Assembly (NCBI GenBank): GCA_019925795.1
Contig: CM034307.1
Span: 64,604,864 to 64,668,863, forward strand
Direction of reading: 5' to 3'
Length of the DNA: 64,000 bases
Source of the DNA: Dendrobium chrysotoxum
Taxonomy: Eukaryota; Streptophyta; Magnoliopsida; Asparagales; Orchidaceae
Positions within the stretch are counted from its first letter, which is position 1; the number at the start of each line of letters is the position of its first letter. A program made the translations under genes and the position numbers. Below are positions 60,110 to 64,000 of this stretch, in pieces. The notes below the pieces were generated by a model that was not told the DNA's origin, made no database searches, and worked only from the letters and a program-made list of their open reading frames with translations.

Positions 60110-60350
60110 TACGCACCTCTGCCAAACCCCGCAAATCCCGCAGTCCTGTAGCTCGGCGCCGTTCGCGTCGCATCTCCCGCGATTCCTGCGCGAACTCCTC
60201 TCGAGGAGGTCCATTCCCGTCGTTAAATACCGACCCCAGGGCTCCCTCCTCTCCCAGTCGCTACCTCTGATTCCCGAGACCCACGATTTCCTTCCTCCTT
60301 CCTGCGCTCCGACTTCGGTCTCCCCTCCCTGTCCGAGCCCTATAGCCACA

Positions 60351-60386
<36 letters not shown>

Positions 60387-60725
60387 GGAGCTCTCCCTAC
60401 TTGCCCGAGCCCTTTCCGCCTCTAGAGTCCACACGAACTAGTGCCGAACTCCACCTACCTGTTCTGCCTCCAAGTTCCGATCCCCCTGGCCCTAGCCGCT
60501 GCCGACTCCGCTCCTGCCGCGACCAAGCCCGTCGGATCAGACCTCCGACTTCGACCTCCCTCAGCCGCTCGACGCCGAGCCTTCTCCTCTTTGCGACCTC
60601 CTGCTGCCCTAGACCCGCCGAGAGCCTCCGCCTCCCTTGACGACGTTCCCTTCGCAGTCGGATCGGAAGTTACGACTTCGGATGGGAAGCAACAACTAAA
60701 AGCTCGCTTCCAGGGAAGGTAAACT
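60110..60725. other. GC-rich, CpG-rich patch of unknown origin
   Basis: Composition jumps to GC-rich, with many CpG and pyrimidine-rich tracts such as CCTCCTTCCTGCGCTCCGAC. Overlapping plus-strand frames give Pro/Ser/Arg-rich peptides without a recognisable domain. It ends at a good donor-like site (GGAAG|GTAAAC at 60718). It could be a first exon or 5' UTR of an unrecognised gene, or the leader of a transposon. A (GA)n run lies at 60354-60382. Confidence 0.35.
60354..60382. repeat. (GA)n microsatellite
   Basis: About 14 uninterrupted GA units within the GC-rich patch. Confidence 0.9.
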
Positions 60726-60884
60726 TTCCTCCCTTACACGCGCTATTTCGGGCAAATCCCATAGACACGCCGAACAGAGAGGGAGGGGGAGGATTTAACT
60801 CACAGTGAGATTTAACAGTTTCCTAAATCTAATTTAGAAGGGTTTATCATAAATCTTACCCAAAACCCTTGTATAAATTTAGTT

Positions 60885-61170
60885 TTAGTTAATTATAATT
60901 AAATACTCTTAACTAAAATTAAGCATTATTAATTATAAATTAATTATAATTAGTTTAATTTAATTATAATTAATACTTTTAATTATAATTAATTATTATT
61001 AACCATACATTAATCATAATTAATTAAGTTTAATTATGCTTGATTATGTTTGATTATAATTAATTATTACTTAATTGTGTATTAATTATAATTAGTTAAA
61101 CATAATTATAATTAATTTTTTTTAATTACGATTAATTATAGTTAATTATTTTTAATTATAATTAATTAAT
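60885..61170. repeat. TTAATTATAATTAA-motif simple repeat block
   Basis: Almost 290 bp built from TTAATTATAATTAAT variants, self-complementary and nearly free of G and C. It sits between the GC-rich patch and the hairpin repeats. Confidence 0.75.
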
Positions 61171-61308
61171 AAAAGAGAGGAGAGGGTGCTCTTCCCCCTC
61201 TCCTCGTACCTCGATCCACAAGCCTCCACCGCCGGACCGACACTTGCAAAGGTATAATTTTCTAACTCAGATTCTCGCTCTCGAAGTTCGCGGCGGACCG
61301 GAAAACCG

Positions 61309-61688
61309 CCTATACACGCTTTCATAAGCGTGGTGGGATGGGACCCCGGTGCGGCGCCTACGACGAAGCGGGTAATCACCTCAAAATCCTATCCTCGGCG
61401 TTCGTGTCGGGCCGGCAAACCGCCTATACACGCTTTTCTTAGCGTGGTGGGAAGGGAACCCGGTGCGACACCTACGGCGAGGCGGGTAAGCCCTATACAC
61501 GCTTTTCTTAGCGTGGTGGGGATATTCATAAGTACCCGCTCGCGGGGAAATAACTGCATTTTTCAAACAGGTACTGTCGAAGACCCATACACGCTTTTCG
61601 TAGCGTGGTGGGGGATTGAAGATTTTACACGGCCGCGGTGTCCTCGAAAGAGGGCACCTACCATACACGCTTTTCTTAGCGTGGTGGG
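61309..61688. repeat. Five hairpin repeats TATACACGCTTTTCTTAGCG-type
   Basis: Copies lie at about 61309-61337, 61423-61451, 61492-61520, 61584-61612 and 61660-61688, all in the same orientation, each CACGCT, a short variable loop, AGCGTG, then GTGGG. Copies 1 and 2 also share flanks (ACCGCC before; GGAACCCGGTGCG-type and GCGGGTAA after), a unit of about 114 bp. The stem is present in every copy. Such arrays occur in subterminal regions of DNA transposons (e.g. CACTA), but no terminus was found. Confidence 0.75.
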
Positions 61689-61779
61689 AAAGGCCCAGTT
61701 TTCTCGTAGTTTCCCCTAAACGGGGGAGACGCCGGGAGGCTGCCGAAATTTCGGGTGAACAGAAGATAACACTTGGACT

Positions 61780-62360
61780 TTATTTAGACAATCAAAGGAC
61801 AATGAATTGAACGTAAAACGAGCCTAAAATTAACTTAAATGAATTAAATCTGAACCCAAACTCAAGTCAAGCAAACTCGGACTGAACTCAAATGGACATA
61901 AGATCTAACCTAAATCAAAGTCAATTAAATAATGTTGAATTGAACTTATATTTGGACAAGATTTGGGGCTTGAACTCGAACATGTAAACTCAAGTCGAAC
62001 TTGATTTGAACTTGCGAGGCTACAGAGAACTTGAATTTGAACTTGTGGACTTTTGAACAACAGGGTACCAATTTGAACACTCACAGAAGACTTGAATTGG
62101 ATACAAGAGATTTGAACATTAACTTGTGACATATTTGCAAGCAAGGATTCAAATGAACATAAAGAGCTTGAACTCATAGGAACTTGGTGCAAGGAGTTTT
62201 GGCTTGAACCTGAACAATGCAAGGAACCTGAACTGGACCCAAGTGAACTTACAAATGGACTCAAAACTGAATCCGAATAATCAGGAGCTTGAACTTGAAA
62301 GTGATGCAAGGAATTCGGTGTGAACCACAAAGAACTTGAATTTGATATCAAAACTTTAAT
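61780..62360. repeat. Cryptic repeat rich in GAACTTGAA motifs
   Basis: TTGAACTTGA, GAACTTGAAT and TGGACT-type words recur dozens of times at irregular spacing. The minus-strand 190-residue frame (61905-62477) is Ser/Gln/Val-rich as a result and is not taken as a gene. Confidence 0.6.
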
Positions 62361-63359
62361 GAATGGTTGAGGAATGGTCATCTCAATTAGGATATAAATG
62401 AGTACATATACAGAAATCATGAACAAGAAGATTTGCAGTATGACAACACGTTCATTGTCACCACCAAGAACTTTCAATCAACACATGAGTGATATGACGA
62501 TTGTAGATCCTACATCAGTGGTTCCATAAGTTCATGAAAAGGAGCTTAACAGTGTCAATAAAATAAGCTCCTAATGGATAAGAACTACTCATGGAAATGA
62601 TGAAGAGCTTACAAATTGATATGCTAAAATGTTGCAAATTCATTCACAAAGAGTATGACAAAATCAAATGCAGTTTTGGTGACTCAAGATGATTGCAAAT
62701 TCCAAGTATTCAAACAAAAGTCAAATGAAAGACTCGTTATGCACAAAAGCATCCCAATAATTGGTGCAAATCATATACAAGTGGTAATGGTTAATATGTG
62801 ACTCTTGTATCACTTTTGCATGCAAATAAATCAAGTAATAAGGAAGCTCTGATTCATACAATGAATTATCAGCTGAGAGGTGAGATGATTGTAACCTTGA
62901 TGCAACCAGTGCTGCTACGGTTCCTACACAAGAAGAGAACAAGGACCCGCCTACGAACAACTTTATGAAGACGACATATCAAATGCAAAAAAAGATCTGC
63001 AAGACATACAAGTCTCCTACGAATACAAATGTGAGCACTATATGCCATCTGTGGGTAGATGCAGAAAGTCTTCAGTAAATGCAGTATCCTGAAGTCAATT
63101 TCAATCTATGAATCAATACATCTACCTACCTACAAGCAGCAGTAGGGGAGATCATATAACGCCACGCCACCGGATCCACAACAATCATACAAGTGGACAG
63201 AAGGCGTGTTCAGGCCCTCAAATCAAATGCCGCATTCAAAAGATAATTACCCGAACAACTGATCAACACCAAATATCCAAAATGCCCCGCACGTGCACTG
63301 TAGTTTGTATACACATAGGTACACGAAAAGGGTAAAAGCAATCATAAACCCGCATGGGC
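62361..63359. other. Unassigned DNA, probably GPAT9 intron 8
   Basis: No exon, RNA gene or element end could be supported. Confidence 0.4.
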
Positions 63360-63442
63360 CCCGGCGAGCGTGTTATTGGTACACACGTGACGTCTAGGGA
63401 TGCTGCGCGGGTTAATAAGTGAATTCAAGTTCGAGCCCGATC

Positions 63443-63627
63443 CTCCTATACAGGTAGATAGGAGTCGACACGGCTCGAACCATTAAATAAATATGCAGTC
63501 GTGAGATCGACTGAGATATTTATTTTATATGTTCATATTAGGCCTTCAAGGTTTATAATCAAGCGAATTCACTTACAAAAGGCTCAAAGCCTACGAAACC
63601 CGATCCTCTATCGACCAGTAGATAGAG
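63443..63627. repeat. Three hairpins in 185 bp, two of them duplicated
   Basis: CTCCTAT (63443-63449) pairs with ATAGGAG (63458-63464). CTCTATC (63606-63612) pairs with GATAGAG (63621-63627). Both sit in the context CCCGATC...GTCGACA, so they are diverged copies. Between them TAAATAAATAT-CAGTCG (63484-63501) pairs with CGACTG-ATATTTATTTTA (63508-63527). Function unknown. Confidence 0.65.
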
Positions 63628-64000
63628 TCGACAGGGTCCAATCAATAAAATATAAATGACCCCATACACCCCGATGATGGCCGTGTTGAATGCAAACCTC
63701 AACCGGAGGGGTCCACACAGATCACTTTCAAATGCCTTCCAATCCCAAAATCCCAAATTCCCTACAAAATCCAAATATCTAAAAACAATCCCAAAATTCC
63801 AAAAAATATTTAAAATTGAAACTCAACCATTCTAACCGCTTAAAGCAAAATCCATCCATCCTCCGCAACAGTTTGCCGAGGTGGATAAATTAAAATTTAC
63901 TTCAGTTCACAAAGAGCTAATGCCTGGTCGAAAATATCACTAGGATCCATTCTCAAACAATCTCCTGCCAGCAAGGACGTGGTACGAGTCCTCTAACCGG

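Noticed and set aside
60401..60722. Ser/Pro/Arg-rich frames in the GC-rich patch as a new gene
   Set aside because: Overlapping frames with no motif and no clear gene structure; kept only as an unresolved GC-rich patch.
61905..62477. 190-residue Ser/Gln-rich minus-strand frame
   Set aside because: Composition follows from the recurring GAACTTGAA words; no domain and no supporting signals.

Overview
The window is nuclear DNA of a flowering plant. It carries split genes with canonical GT-AG introns, AT-rich spacer, and many plant-type transposable elements: a chromodomain Ty3/Gypsy retrotransposon, RTE LINEs, Harbinger-like and hAT-like MITEs. I cannot name the species. The three host genes were rebuilt exon by exon from conserved protein sequence, splice sites and reading phase.

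Layout. (1) 1785-5147, minus strand: the first six coding exons of an ATG18 g/h-type autophagy WD-repeat protein; its C-terminal exons lie off the left edge or are unrecognisable. (2) 5148-13547: AT-rich intergenic DNA holding small MITEs and a 1.7 kb LTR-like repeat with an internal C-rich minisatellite. (3) 13548-42978, plus strand: a complete nine-exon gene for a 444-residue TraB-domain protein (TRB1-like), stretched over 29.4 kb by transposons in its introns. Intron 6 (11.8 kb) contains an apparently intact 7.13 kb chromovirus in antisense orientation; its two 1258-bp LTRs look identical by eye and it has a perfect 5-bp target duplication. Intron 7 (8.3 kb) contains a 1.1 kb Harbinger-like element carrying a G-rich minisatellite, LTR fragments and a 5'-truncated RTE LINE. 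(4) 42979-45228: 3' region, a cluster of MITEs, AT-rich spacer. (5) 45229 to beyond 59610, plus strand: the first eight exons (250 codons) of the ER glycerol-3-phosphate acyltransferase GPAT9. Its 12.9 kb intron 4 holds two decayed Gypsy elements joined tail to tail, one of them split by a nested RTE LINE. (6) 59611-64000: GC-rich patch, hairpin repeats and motif-rich DNA of unknown origin, apparently inside GPAT9 intron 8.

The host genes are not an operon-like unit. ATG18 (autophagy) and the TraB protein (its Arabidopsis relative acts at ER-mitochondria contacts and in mitophagy) are divergent neighbours 8.4 kb apart. GPAT9 starts the ER glycerolipid pathway. The proximity may be chance. The main biology of the window is intron growth by layered transposon insertion that leaves exon phases and splice sites intact.

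Most notable observations: a chromovirus whose polyprotein reads through its own polypurine tract and stops on the first three bases of its LTR; a 1060-residue open frame fusing a Gypsy reverse transcriptase to an RTE LINE at the FFDD catalytic site; a GC-AG intron in the TraB gene; MITEs abutting on a shared TTA; and five hairpin repeats whose stem is conserved while the loop varies.
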